64,000 nucleotides of DNA from Candidatus Amarobacillus elongatus (GTDB taxonomy: Bacteria; Chloroflexota; Dehalococcoidia; Tepidiformales; Tepidiformaceae): contig JADJBX010000002.1 in NCBI GenBank assembly GCA_016703545.1, positions 1-64,000 of the forward strand, in the 5' to 3' direction. Below the pieces are notes generated by a model. It made no database searches. It saw nothing but the letters and a program-made list of their open reading frames with translations, and was not told where the DNA came from. Positions 15,777-24,418 of this stretch are shown piece after piece. A program made the position numbers and the translations under genes. Positions within the stretch are counted from its first letter, which is position 1, and each line of letters opens with the position of its first letter.

Positions 15777-16946
15777 CTACCCCTTCCGCGGCGCGAGGGA
15801 TTGGAGGTGCCAGTCGTAGGCCGCGCGCACGCCGGCGAGCGTGTCGCCCCCGAACTTCTCCAGCCACGCATCGGCCAGCACGATCGCCATCATCGCCTCC
15901 GCCACGACCCCGGCCGCCGGAACCACACAGACGTCGCTGCGCTCGTAATGAGCGAGCACCTCCTCGCCGGTCTCGAGGTCGACCGATGGCAACGGGTGGG
16001 CGAGCGTGGGAATCGGTTTCACGGCGGCGCGCACGACGATCTCCTCGCCGGTGCTCATGCCGCCTTCGATGCCGCCGTGGTTGTTGGTGGCGTGGCGCCA
16101 GGGCAGCTCGCCCCACTGGTCGCGGGGAAGGATCACGTCGTGGACCTTCGAACCCCGCCGGTTCGTGCCCTCGAACCCGGCCCCGAACTCGACGCCCTTG
16201 AACGCGTTGATGCTCACGATCGCCTGCGCGATACGCCCGTCGAGCTTCCGGTCCCAGTGCACGTGGCTGCCGAGCCCGAGCGGCACGCCCGCGACGCGCA
16301 CTTCGACCACGCCACCGACCGTGTCGCCGTCCGGCTTGGCGGCATTGATCGCGTTCACCATCGCTTCGCCCGAGGCGGCGTCGGCGCAGCGGACGGGGTC
16401 GGCCTCGACGGCGTCCCAGTCGATGGTCTCGGGCAGGTTCGCCTGCACGCCGCCAATCGCGACCGTGTGGCTGCGGAACACGACGCCAAATTCGGCCAGC
16501 AGCCGCTTCGCGACCGCACCCACGGCCACGCGCGCGGCGGTCTCCCGCGCACTCGCGCGTTCCAGCACGTTGCGCACGTCCTCGAAGCCGTACTTCAGGG
16601 CGCCGGGGAGGTCGGCGTGGCCCGGCCGCAGCCGCGTCACCCGCTCGATGTCCGCCTCGACCGGCTCCACCGCCATTTTCACGGTCCAGTTCACCCAGTC
16701 GCGGTTCTGCACCCACAGCGCGAGCGGCGACCCGAGCGTGAGGCCATGCCGGACGCCAGCCATGATCTCGGCGTGGTCCTTTTCGATCTTCATGCGCCCG
16801 CCGCGGCCGTAGCCGCCCTGGCGCCGTACGAGGTCAGGTTCGATATCGCCCTCGGTGAGCGGCAGCCCCGCGGGCAGGCCTTCGATCACCATCGTCAGGC
16901 CCTTGCCGTGGCTCTCGCCCGCGGTCAGCCAGCGAAACTGTCCCAT
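15777..16946 (-). CDS. aroC: Chorismate synthase
   Basis: A 389-residue FMN-dependent enzyme converting EPSP to chorismate. Signatures: GESHGKGL near residue 11, GYGRGGRMKIE near 47, RLRPGHADLPGALKYG near 107, RASARETAARVAVGA near 131, and the C-terminal RSDVCVVPAAGVVAEAM. ATG 16946 overlaps the stop of the upstream gene (TGATG); a GTG one codon earlier is possible. It sits between aroE and aroKB, so three shikimate enzymes share a transcript. Confidence 0.97.
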   Translation of the reverse strand: MGQFRWLTAGESHGKGLTMVIEGLPAGLPLTEGDIEPDLVRRQGGYGRGGRMKIEKDHAEIMAGVRHGLTLGSPLALWVQNRDWVNWTVKMAVEPVEADIERVTRLRPGHADLPGALKYGFEDVRNVLERASARETAARVAVGAVAKRLLAEFGVVFRSHTVAIGGVQANLPETIDWDAVEADPVRCADAASGEAMVNAINAAKPDGDTVGGVVEVRVAGVPLGLGSHVHWDRKLDGRIAQAIVSINAFKGVEFGAGFEGTNRRGSKVHDVILPRDQWGELPWRHATNNHGGIEGGMSTGEEIVVRAAVKPIPTLAHPLPSVDLETGEEVLAHYERSDVCVVPAAGVVAEAMMAIVLADAWLEKFGGDTLAGVRAAYDWHLQSLAPRKG

Positions 16947-17590
16947 CACGCTTCTCCTTGCGCCGTCCCGGGGACCGGCAGCCCGCCTTCGATGGGCGGG
17001 AGGTCGATTGGCAACCCCTGCCCGTTCTCCGCCCGCTGGTACCGGGTCTCGAACCGGCCAAGGATCTCCTCGGCGGTCATCGCTTCCCAGGTCAGGCTGT
17101 CCGCCACGGAGCGCGTCGCGTCCGTCGTCAGGATCGGCCGCTGCACGGGCACCCCGGCATCGCCGGCGAAGGTCGAATACACATCGACGCGCACCCCGTG
17201 CAGGTGCAGGTTCGGCACATCGTACAGCATCATGTCGGCCACTCTCGCGGCCAGCGCGATCGCCTCATCGAGCGCCGTCGAGACCTGCACGCGGCTGCCG
17301 CCTTCGGTCCGGAATTCCCCTTCCGCGGAGGTCGAAACCGTCGCCGTATCCTCCGTGACAGCCACCAACTGCACCCCTTGCACGCCCGCCCAGAGCGCGG
17401 ACGAAACGCCGCGCGGTGGCCGCGCCCGGCGCCACGTCGCGAGCGCTTCCTCGATCAGCGCGACGAGGATCGCGGTGTCCCCCGAGGCCACACGCCGCCG
17501 CCACGTCCGCTGCTGGAACATCTCCGTCGCGATCGCCCAGCCGGTGCCAAGGAAGATCACGAGCACGACGATGCTGCCGAGGATGATCAC
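16946..17590 (-). CDS. Unknown membrane-anchored protein in the aro operon
   Basis: A 214-residue protein from GTG 17590, which overlaps the aroE stop (GTGA). A single hydrophobic N-terminal helix (about residues 2-22) is followed by a soluble domain, RRRVASGDTAILVALIEEAL and onward, with predicted mixed alpha/beta character (VQLVAVTED, LHLHGVRVDVY). The orientation is probably one membrane anchor with the domain outside or inside; the sequence does not decide. I recognise no family. Conservation of its place between aroE and aroC in related genomes would be the best clue to a role. Confidence 0.7.
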   Translation of the reverse strand: MIILGSIVVLVIFLGTGWAIATEMFQQRTWRRRVASGDTAILVALIEEALATWRRARPPRGVSSALWAGVQGVQLVAVTEDTATVSTSAEGEFRTEGGSRVQVSTALDEAIALAARVADMMLYDVPNLHLHGVRVDVYSTFAGDAGVPVQRPILTTDATRSVADSLTWEAMTAEEILGRFETRYQRAENGQGLPIDLPPIEGGLPVPGTAQGEA

Positions 17591-18426
17591 GGCGTGCCCC
17601 GCGCCGCCAGCGCCTTGCGCGCGGCTTCGAACATCGTCTCTACCGGCGCATGCACCCCCGTCCACAGTTCGAATGCGAGCGCGCCCTGGTAGATGAGCAT
17701 GGGCAGCCCGCCAAGCGTGCGCACGCCGGCCGCCCGGGCCGCCTGCAGCCATGCCGTGTGCTCGGGGGCATAGACGATGTCCACGAACAGGGCGCCCGGC
17801 GCCGCCTGCGCCGGGTCACACGGCAGCTCCGCCTCCGTCCCCGTGCCGTGCATGCCGAGCGACGTGCAGTTCACCACAAGGTCGAACCCCGCCGGCGACG
17901 GCTCGGCCGCCGGCGCTACCTCCGCCCCGCTCGCCGCGACATCCCGCGCCAGCCGTTCGGCGCGCTCCGGGGATCGGTTCCAGATGGCCACGGCCGCCGC
18001 CCGTGCGTCCGCCAACGCGAACGCGATACCCCGCGCCGCGCCTCCCGCTCCCAGCAGCAGGCACCGCCGGCCGGCCGGGTCGAAGGCGGCTTCGTTCCGT
18101 ACAGCGGCGACGAACCCGGGCCCGTCGGTGTTGAATCCGAACAGCCGCCCCTCGCGATTGACGATGGTGTTGACCGCCCCCATCCGCGCCGCCTGTCCCC
18201 CGAGTTCGTCGAGCAGCGGGATCACGGCCTCTTTGTGGGGAATGGTCACGTTCGCGCCCAAGTACTTCGGGTCCCGTAGCGAAACCAGCCTCCCCGCCAG
18301 CGCCTCCGCGGGCGTGTCCCAGCGCTCGTAGCGCGCATCCAACCCGCACGCCTCGAACGCGGCCTGCTGAAATACCGGCGAAAGCGAGTGCGCCACGGGG
18401 TGCCCGATGATCCCGGCAAGCCTCAT
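17587..18426 (-). CDS. aroE: Shikimate dehydrogenase
   Basis: A 279-residue NADP-dependent enzyme reducing 3-dehydroshikimate to shikimate. It shows IGHPVAHSLSP (about 7-17), the substrate lysine in NVTIPHKEAVIP (near 66), NTIVNREGRLFGFNTDG (near 92), and the glycine-rich cofactor loop LLGAGGAARGIAFAL (near 129). The C terminus GGLPMLIYQGALAFELWTG is typical. ATG 18426 overlaps the mltG stop (ATGA). Confidence 0.96.
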   Translation of the reverse strand: MRLAGIIGHPVAHSLSPVFQQAAFEACGLDARYERWDTPAEALAGRLVSLRDPKYLGANVTIPHKEAVIPLLDELGGQAARMGAVNTIVNREGRLFGFNTDGPGFVAAVRNEAAFDPAGRRCLLLGAGGAARGIAFALADARAAAVAIWNRSPERAERLARDVAASGAEVAPAAEPSPAGFDLVVNCTSLGMHGTGTEAELPCDPAQAAPGALFVDIVYAPEHTAWLQAARAAGVRTLGGLPMLIYQGALAFELWTGVHAPVETMFEAARKALAARGTP

Positions 18427-19511
18427 GGCGAGCCCACGCGTGCGATGTTGGCGAAGTGTTCCGACTCGGTCTCGGCGAAAACGTGCGAGCCGTCGCCCTT
18501 CTTCGCGTCCGCTACGAAGTAGTACATCCGCGTGGGTGTCGCCTTCGCCACCGCCTCGATCGATGCCAGCCCGGGGTTCGTGATCGGCCCCGGGGGCAGC
18601 CCGAACGCGAGCCGCGTGTTGTACGGGGAGGGGTTCTTCAGGTCCTCCAGCGTCAGCTCCTTCTTCCACCAGCCGAACTTCTCGACGCTCGCCGGGTCCA
18701 GCGCGACGGCGAACTGCACGGTGGGGTCCGCCCCGAGCTGGTCGTTCGCGGCGATGCGATTGAGGAACACGCCCGCGATGAGGGGACGTTCGGCCTCCAG
18801 CGCCGCCTCGCGCTCGACGATCGCGGCGAGAGTGAGCGCCTGGTGCGGATTCAGCCCCTTCGCCGCGGCCGCCGCCACCAGCTCCGGGGTGAACCGCCGG
18901 TCGAACGTCTGCAGCATCTTCTCGACCAGCTGAGCGGGTGTGGAGCCCACGGGCATGATGTAGGTGTCCGGGAAGAGGTAACCCTGCTTCGTGGCATCCG
19001 CGGGCGCGGTCGCGGCGAACCGTTCGGGGAGCTTTGCCGCCGCCACCGCCGCCATGAACTGCGCCGCGGTGCCGAAGCCCGCGCGCTCGGCCCGGATGGC
19101 CATCTCCTCGGTGCGAATCCCCTCGGGGAAGGTGACGCTGAGCACCGGGATGGCCTGCTTCACGGTCACGGCTTCGATGGCGCTGGCGACGGCCATGTTC
19201 TTGTTGAGGACATAATCGCCGGTGCTGAGCTTGCTTTGCAGGCCCATCAGCTTCACCAGCAGCGCGAACTGCTCCCCCGAGCGCACCACGCCGAGCCGTT
19301 CGAGGTCGCCGCCGATGTCCCGCGCCGAACGCCCTTCCGGGAGTGTGTACCCGACCTGCTCGCCGGCGGGGCTGGCGGCCGGCCCCTGGGGCAGGTCCTT
19401 CAGCACCGCCGAGGGCGTCTTCGCGGTAAAGCCGCTCGCCGCGAGCACGACGAGTACCGTGATCACCGCCCCGGCGATCGCGAGCCCGAAGGTCACCCGT
19501 TCGCGCGTCAC
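18423..19511 (-). CDS. mltG: Endolytic murein transglycosylase
   Basis: A 362-residue protein with one N-terminal membrane helix (about residues 8-28), a LysM-like region, and a YceG/MltG catalytic domain. LTLAAIVEREAALEAERPLIAGVFLNR (near 235) contains the catalytic glutamate of the family, and PYNTRLAFGLPPGPITNPGLAS near 310 is the second signature. MltG cuts nascent peptidoglycan strands and sets glycan length. In many bacteria it is next to ruvX, as here; starts and stops overlap on both sides. Confidence 0.95.
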   Translation of the reverse strand: MTRERVTFGLAIAGAVITVLVVLAASGFTAKTPSAVLKDLPQGPAASPAGEQVGYTLPEGRSARDIGGDLERLGVVRSGEQFALLVKLMGLQSKLSTGDYVLNKNMAVASAIEAVTVKQAIPVLSVTFPEGIRTEEMAIRAERAGFGTAAQFMAAVAAAKLPERFAATAPADATKQGYLFPDTYIMPVGSTPAQLVEKMLQTFDRRFTPELVAAAAAKGLNPHQALTLAAIVEREAALEAERPLIAGVFLNRIAANDQLGADPTVQFAVALDPASVEKFGWWKKELTLEDLKNPSPYNTRLAFGLPPGPITNPGLASIEAVAKATPTRMYYFVADAKKGDGSHVFAETESEHFANIARVGSP

Positions 19512-19960
19512 GTCGCGGTCCCCCGGCGGGAGTCCAGCACCGCCTGCAGCACGACCGCGGCGGCTGCCGAATCGAGCGATCCGTCCCGGCGCTTGCCCTG
19601 CCCCGCGCCGGCGCGTGCCGCCTGCTGGCTCGAAAGGCGCTCGTCCCAGGGCGTGACGGGAACGGTGACGCGTGCGCGAAGTGCCCGGGCGAAGGCGCGC
19701 GCGGAGCGGGTCTGGTCCGATTCGCCCCCGGCCATGGTCAGCGGCAACCCCACCACGATTTCGTCCACGGCCTCGGCCGAGGCGAGCTGCGCGGCGGCAG
19801 CCACCGCGGCTTCGGTGCTGGAAGCGGTGATTGCCGGTCGTGGGTGCGCGAACATCCCCAGCTCGTCGCTGATGGCGACGCCCGTCCGCCGCTCGCCCGG
19901 GTCAAGGGCGAGGATTCGTCGCGGGTGTGGCGGCGGAGGTGGGGGTTGGGACTGCGGCAT
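19508..19960 (-). CDS. ruvX: RuvX/YqgF-type Holliday junction resolvase, pre-16S nuclease
   Basis: A 150-residue RNase-H-fold protein. ILALDPGERRTGVAISDELGM (residues 16-36) holds the first catalytic aspartate, VDEIVVGLPLTMAG (65-78) the second strand, and WDERLSSQQA (104-113) the glutamate region; LDSAAAAVVLQAVLD contains the last aspartate. YqgF matures 16S rRNA 5' ends; a junction resolvase role was proposed earlier. The N terminus is proline-rich and its coding region overlaps the preceding gene by 59 bases, more than usual; no internal start fits better. Confidence 0.9.
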   Translation of the reverse strand: MPQSQPPPPPPHPRRILALDPGERRTGVAISDELGMFAHPRPAITASSTEAAVAAAAQLASAEAVDEIVVGLPLTMAGGESDQTRSARAFARALRARVTVPVTPWDERLSSQQAARAGAGQGKRRDGSLDSAAAAVVLQAVLDSRRGTAT

Positions 19961-21503
19961 TGGCGGTGGCGGGCGCGCCGCTTCCCCGTGTCTCCTCGTC
20001 CGGTTCCCGCAGCGTCACTGAGATGCGAAACCCGAATCGCGGAACCCACGGCGCCCACGAGGGCGTGACGCTGACCTCCGCCTCCTGAATACCATACCGC
20101 TCTTCGACGGTCGATTTCGCACCTTCAGCCGACTTGCCTTTCACGGCCTCCCGCAGCCCCTCCCTCGTCACCCCCCGCGCGAACTGGCCCGAGACCTGCA
20201 GCGTCGTCCGCACCGTGTTGTCGTCGGCGTTGATCTGGCGCGCGCCGGTCTCCGTCGCGCGGATGCTTCCCGCCAGCAGTTCGCCTTCGCCCTGCCCCTC
20301 GAGCAGCACCGCGTGCGCCAGCCGTTCGACCACGTCCTGGGGCACCGCCAGGGCGCTCACGGTCACGTCCACGTCCATCAGCAACATCTCCGCCGGCAGG
20401 CCCACGGCCGGCGAAGGGTCCTTCGCCGCCACGGTCGTGCTCGCGGTGCCCACGAACACGGCGTCGTTTGGCCGCGCGGCGACCACGCGCGTGCGCAGCA
20501 CCTCGGTCTTATCCAGTCCATTGGCGATGGCGCGAATCGCGATCACGTCCGCCGCGTCCACGGCCCGGCGCTCCTCGTCGGCGCCGCCGGCCGCTGCCGC
20601 CGCGTTCGTCGCCGCGAGCGTGCGGAAGCGAGCGTCGCCCCAGCCCGTGATGGCCCCCGCCGCCACGTTCCCCTTCGCGCCAGGGCGGCTCGCGACCGCT
20701 TGCACGGCGGCCGTGCCTCCCGCCGGCACCGTGACCTCGCTTTCCGTTTCGAAGGACTGGCTGTCGGGCGCCGAGGTGAGCACCGTCCCGGCCGGGACGG
20801 TCACCGGGGCCGCCCCCGGGTTCGTGATCGAAACGCCGACCCGCGCCGGCACCGTTCCCACCATCACCTTCCCCGTCGTCGGCACCGCGAGCGTCACCCG
20901 CTGCGTGTCGGTGACGGTGCGCGCGGGCAGCTCCCGCTTCGCGAAGTCCGCATCCTTGCGGCCGGGCGAGGCCGTGACCTGCACCGTGCGCGTCAGCGTC
21001 TCCGTGGGTGGCATGGCCTCGACGTCGGCCGACGGTGCGACGGTCGTCGCGAGGGCGACGAACCCGGCCGCGACCGCGAGCAGCACCACCACCTGGATCG
21101 CTCCGCCCATGGCCGGCAGGTAGAGCCGCCCCCGCCCGAAGCCCACGGAGCGGCGCCCCGCGGAATCCCAGCGAACGCCCTCCGGCCGGCGCGCGACGGG
21201 GATGCGGGCCATGCGCGCCCTGCTCCGGAGCGTGCCGTTGCGGGTGGCGATGGCGACGACCTTGCCGCTGTCCTCGGCATGGCGCGCGAGCCGCCGGATG
21301 CCGAGCTCCGTGCTCAGCTGCCGGTTCCCCTTTGGAGCATGAACCACCACCGCGAAGGTCGGCGCGGTATCGACACGGCCGCAGATCGCCGCCACGTCGT
21401 CGCGCGGCTCGACGAGCACGACGCTCGCGAGCCCTTCCTCCAGGAGCTCCTCCTCGTCGTTCTCTCGCTCGTCCGGCGGGTCGTACTCGGGGGGCTCGCT
21501 CAC
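19902..21503 (-). CDS. Membrane protein with baseplate J-like domain
   Basis: A 533-residue protein from GTG 21503, which has AGGAGG 8 bases upstream. The first 40 residues are very acidic (DERENDEEELLEEG). Residues about 45-120 resemble an N-terminal domain with KGNRQLSTELG, then one membrane helix near 155-180. The outer region, rich in Thr, Val and Ala, shows beta repeats such as VTVPAGTVLTSAPDSQSFETE and VPAGGTAAVQAVASRPGAKGNV, which match baseplate J/gp47-type folds. Similar anchored proteins occur in other Chloroflexota as I recall. It is not part of a prophage: ruvX and alaS flank it closely. Function unknown; a surface or envelope role fits. Confidence 0.7.
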   Translation of the reverse strand: MSEPPEYDPPDERENDEEELLEEGLASVVLVEPRDDVAAICGRVDTAPTFAVVVHAPKGNRQLSTELGIRRLARHAEDSGKVVAIATRNGTLRSRARMARIPVARRPEGVRWDSAGRRSVGFGRGRLYLPAMGGAIQVVVLLAVAAGFVALATTVAPSADVEAMPPTETLTRTVQVTASPGRKDADFAKRELPARTVTDTQRVTLAVPTTGKVMVGTVPARVGVSITNPGAAPVTVPAGTVLTSAPDSQSFETESEVTVPAGGTAAVQAVASRPGAKGNVAAGAITGWGDARFRTLAATNAAAAAGGADEERRAVDAADVIAIRAIANGLDKTEVLRTRVVAARPNDAVFVGTASTTVAAKDPSPAVGLPAEMLLMDVDVTVSALAVPQDVVERLAHAVLLEGQGEGELLAGSIRATETGARQINADDNTVRTTLQVSGQFARGVTREGLREAVKGKSAEGAKSTVEERYGIQEAEVSVTPSWAPWVPRFGFRISVTLREPDEETRGSGAPATANAAVPTPTSAATPATNPRP

Positions 21504-21520
21504 CTGCGCCTCCTGGTTGG

Positions 21521-24232
21521 CTAACTCCGGCTGGTGCTCCGTTCGAGCGCTTCGCTGGCGGCACGGTGGCCGGCGGCGAGCGCGGCATCGATCAGGGAGG
21601 CGTCGCGTGCGCCGGCCTGGGCCATGTCGGGACGGCCGCCACCGCCACCGCCGCCCGCCTTCGCCACTTCGCGCACGATATTCCCCGCGTGCACGCCGCG
21701 CCCCACCAGGTCCTGCGAGGCGGCCGCGAGGAATGCCGGCTTCCCTTCGATCACCGCCGCGAGCACGAGCACCACCGGCTTCAACCGGTCGCGCACGCGA
21801 TCGGCGACGTCCTTGAGGGCGTCCTGCGAACCAACGTCCACGCGCGCGACGATGAGGTGGGCGTCGCCAACCGTGGCCGCGCCTTCGATCAGCCCCTCCG
21901 CCACGGCGCCCGCCTGCAACCGCATCAGCTGGTCGGACTGCTTGCGCAGCCGCTCGACCTCCGCCTGCAGCGCCTCGACCCGCTCCTCGAGGTCCGCGGG
22001 CGTGGTCGAAAGCCGCTCGGCCAGTCGGGCCAGCCGCTCCTGCTGTTCGAGCAGGTGGGCCTCGGCCGCGCGCCCGGTCATCGCCTCGATGCGGCGCGTG
22101 CCGGCTGCCACCGCCGATTCCCGCAGGATGTGGACGAAGCCGAGCTCGCCCGTGCGATGCACATGCGTGCCGCCGCACAGTTCCGCGCTGAAAAGCCCGT
22201 CCCCGTCCCGGATCTCCACGACCCGGACTTCGTTCCCATATTTATCGCCGAAGAACGCCAGCGCGCCGCCATCGACGGCCGCGCGGTAGCTCGTGCGCCG
22301 CCACGCCACCTCGAGGTCGTCGCGGACCCTCGCGTTTGCCACCTGCTGGACCTCGTTCAGGACCTCGCGCGGCACCTGCTCGAGGTGCGTGAAGTCGAAC
22401 CGCAGCCGGTCGGGCGTCACGAGCGAGCCCTGCTGGCGAACGTGCGACCCCAGCATCCGGCGCAGCGTCGCGTGCAGAAGATGCGTGCCCGTGTGGTTGC
22501 GCGCCGACCCCGCGCGGTAGCCGAAGTCGACGGCCGCCTCCGCCGCCTCGCCGGCGCGGAGCGCGCCTTCGCTCACGCGGCCGCGGTGCACGATCGCGCC
22601 GCCCGTGCTCTGCGTGTCCTCCACGATGAAGACGCCCGTGGCGGTGCGAATGAGGCCGTGGTCGCCGGCCTGGCCGCCGCCCTCGGGATAGAAGGGGGTC
22701 GTGTCGAGCACGATCTCCGCGGTTTCACCCTCGGCCACCAGCTCCGCCAGCGCGCCGTCCTTGAGAATCGCGACCACGTGCGCGTCGGCATCGACGCGGC
22801 TGTAGCCCACGAACGCCGAATGCTCGTCGCCAATCTGCTTGAGCAGCGGTGAGGGCTCGCCTTTGAGGAACTGGCCATGTTCGCGCGAACGGCGCCGCTG
22901 CTCGTTCATCGCCGTCTCGAAGCCGGCCTCGTCGAGCGTGAAGCCGCGGCCGGCGGCGATTTCCCGCGTCAGCTCCACCGGGAAGCCGAACGTGTCGTAC
23001 AGAAGGAACGCTTCGTCGCCGGGGACCGCTGCCTGCCCTTCGAGCCGGTCCAGCAGCGCCTCCAGGCGGTGGGTTCCCGCCTCGAGGGTGCGCACGAACC
23101 GCTCTTCCTCGGTGCGAAGGGCGCGCCCGATGAACTCGCGGCTCTCCGCGATGTGCGGGTAGGCGCCCCGCAGCTTGCCGATGGCGGCGTCCGCCAGCCG
23201 GGCCGTGAAGATCTCCTTCACGCCCGCCCGCCGTGCCAGGTAAATCGCCCGCCGCACGACGCGCCGCAGGATGTACCCGCGCCCTTCGTTCGAAGGCACC
23301 ACGCCGTCCGCGATCAGCATCGTCGCCGCCCGGCAGTGCTCGCTCATCGCACGGACGACGTACGCCTGGTGCGAATAGAGGTCGCCGTTGAAGTAGTCGT
23401 ACCCCAGGACCGTGGCCGCTTCCGTCAGGATCGGCAGGAAGATGTCGGTTTCGAAGACCGACCGCTTCCCCTGGAGCACGCACGCCACGCGCTCCAGCCC
23501 GCTGCCGGTGTCGATGTTCTGCTTCGGCAGTTCGATGCGCGTGCCGTCGGGGCGCTGGTAGAGCTGCATGAAGACGAGGTTCCAGATTTCGAGGAAGCGC
23601 TCGTCGTCGTACCCCACGCCGCCGGTGGGCTGCCCCTGCGCATCCACCTGCAACGCCGCGCCCGCCGTGCCGCGCTCGGGGTAGAAGTCGTAGTAGATCT
23701 CACTGTCGGGGCCGCAGGGGCCGCTTGAGCCGGGAGTGTCCTTGGGGAAGCTGAACCAGTAGTTCAGGTCCTCGTCGCGCCGGTGGATGTGGTCGTCCGG
23801 CATGCCCGCCGCTCGCCAATGCCCGTACGATTCGTCGTCGTCGAGGTAGATGGTGACGTGAAGGCGCTCCAGCGGGATCTGGTAGACCTGCGTCAGCAGC
23901 TCCCACGCGAAGTCGATCGCACCCTTCTTGAAGTAGTCCCCGAAGCTGAAGTTGCCCAGCATTTCGAACGCGGTGCAGTGGCTGAAGTCACCGACTTCCT
24001 CGATGTCCGTCGTGCGAAAGCATCGCTGGACCGTCGTTGCGCGCGGCCCGGGCGCGTCCTGCTCGCCCATGAAAACGGGCTTGAACTGCTGCATGCCGGC
24101 GCTCGTGAAGAGCGACGTGGGGTCGCCGATGGGCACCAGTGGCCAGCCGGGGAGCAGCGCGTGGCCGCGCTCCTGGAAGAAGCGCAGGTACGCTTCGCGG
24201 ATCTCGTCGGAGGTTCGGGGCGGGTTCGTCAT
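21521..24232 (-). CDS. alaS: Alanyl-tRNA synthetase
   Basis: A 903-residue class II synthetase that charges tRNA-Ala and edits misacylated Ser and Gly. Motif 1 appears in TSAGMQQFKPVFMG (about 42-55), the catalytic core in SFGDYFKKGAI, the editing zinc site in HTGTHLLHA (near 570) with AELCGGTHV (near 680), and the C-terminal GGGGGGRPDMAQAGA of the C-Ala domain. Length is normal. First gene of the minus-strand block ending at aroKB, separated by 17 bases from the baseplate-J-like gene. Confidence 0.98.
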   Translation of the reverse strand: MTNPPRTSDEIREAYLRFFQERGHALLPGWPLVPIGDPTSLFTSAGMQQFKPVFMGEQDAPGPRATTVQRCFRTTDIEEVGDFSHCTAFEMLGNFSFGDYFKKGAIDFAWELLTQVYQIPLERLHVTIYLDDDESYGHWRAAGMPDDHIHRRDEDLNYWFSFPKDTPGSSGPCGPDSEIYYDFYPERGTAGAALQVDAQGQPTGGVGYDDERFLEIWNLVFMQLYQRPDGTRIELPKQNIDTGSGLERVACVLQGKRSVFETDIFLPILTEAATVLGYDYFNGDLYSHQAYVVRAMSEHCRAATMLIADGVVPSNEGRGYILRRVVRRAIYLARRAGVKEIFTARLADAAIGKLRGAYPHIAESREFIGRALRTEEERFVRTLEAGTHRLEALLDRLEGQAAVPGDEAFLLYDTFGFPVELTREIAAGRGFTLDEAGFETAMNEQRRRSREHGQFLKGEPSPLLKQIGDEHSAFVGYSRVDADAHVVAILKDGALAELVAEGETAEIVLDTTPFYPEGGGQAGDHGLIRTATGVFIVEDTQSTGGAIVHRGRVSEGALRAGEAAEAAVDFGYRAGSARNHTGTHLLHATLRRMLGSHVRQQGSLVTPDRLRFDFTHLEQVPREVLNEVQQVANARVRDDLEVAWRRTSYRAAVDGGALAFFGDKYGNEVRVVEIRDGDGLFSAELCGGTHVHRTGELGFVHILRESAVAAGTRRIEAMTGRAAEAHLLEQQERLARLAERLSTTPADLEERVEALQAEVERLRKQSDQLMRLQAGAVAEGLIEGAATVGDAHLIVARVDVGSQDALKDVADRVRDRLKPVVLVLAAVIEGKPAFLAAASQDLVGRGVHAGNIVREVAKAGGGGGGGRPDMAQAGARDASLIDAALAAGHRAASEALERSTSRS

Positions 24233-24297
24233 AGCTGTCCGAGCATGCTACTACGCCATCCGCCCATTCTTCCCGCTTCGTGCTCCAATCCCCCCGC

Positions 24298-24303
24298 TTG
24301 ACA
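24298..24303 (+). promoter_or_regulatory. Consensus -35 upstream of glmU
   Basis: TTGACA is a perfect -35. The best -10 at 18-base spacing is GAAGAT (24322-24327), which is weak. Start of transcription would fall near 24335, leaving a leader of about 85 bases that contains the hairpin at 24334-24351. Confidence 0.4.
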
Positions 24304-24333
24304 GCCCTTCCCGCGTGCCGGGAAGATCAGCAG

Positions 24334-24351
24334 CGGACGTGGTTACGTCCG
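24334..24351 (+). repeat. Inverted repeat in the glmU leader
   Basis: CGGACGT-GGTT-ACGTCCG is a perfect 7-bp stem with a 4-base loop in the predicted glmU 5' leader. It lacks a following T run, so it is not a terminator; it could stabilise the mRNA or be an operator. It is not glmS-ribozyme-like. Confidence 0.35.
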
Positions 24352-24418
24352 TTATGCGCACGGAAACCGAACCTCCCGAACGTTGCGTCCTTGCCATCCC
24401 CCTCCCGGGGGAGTCGCC

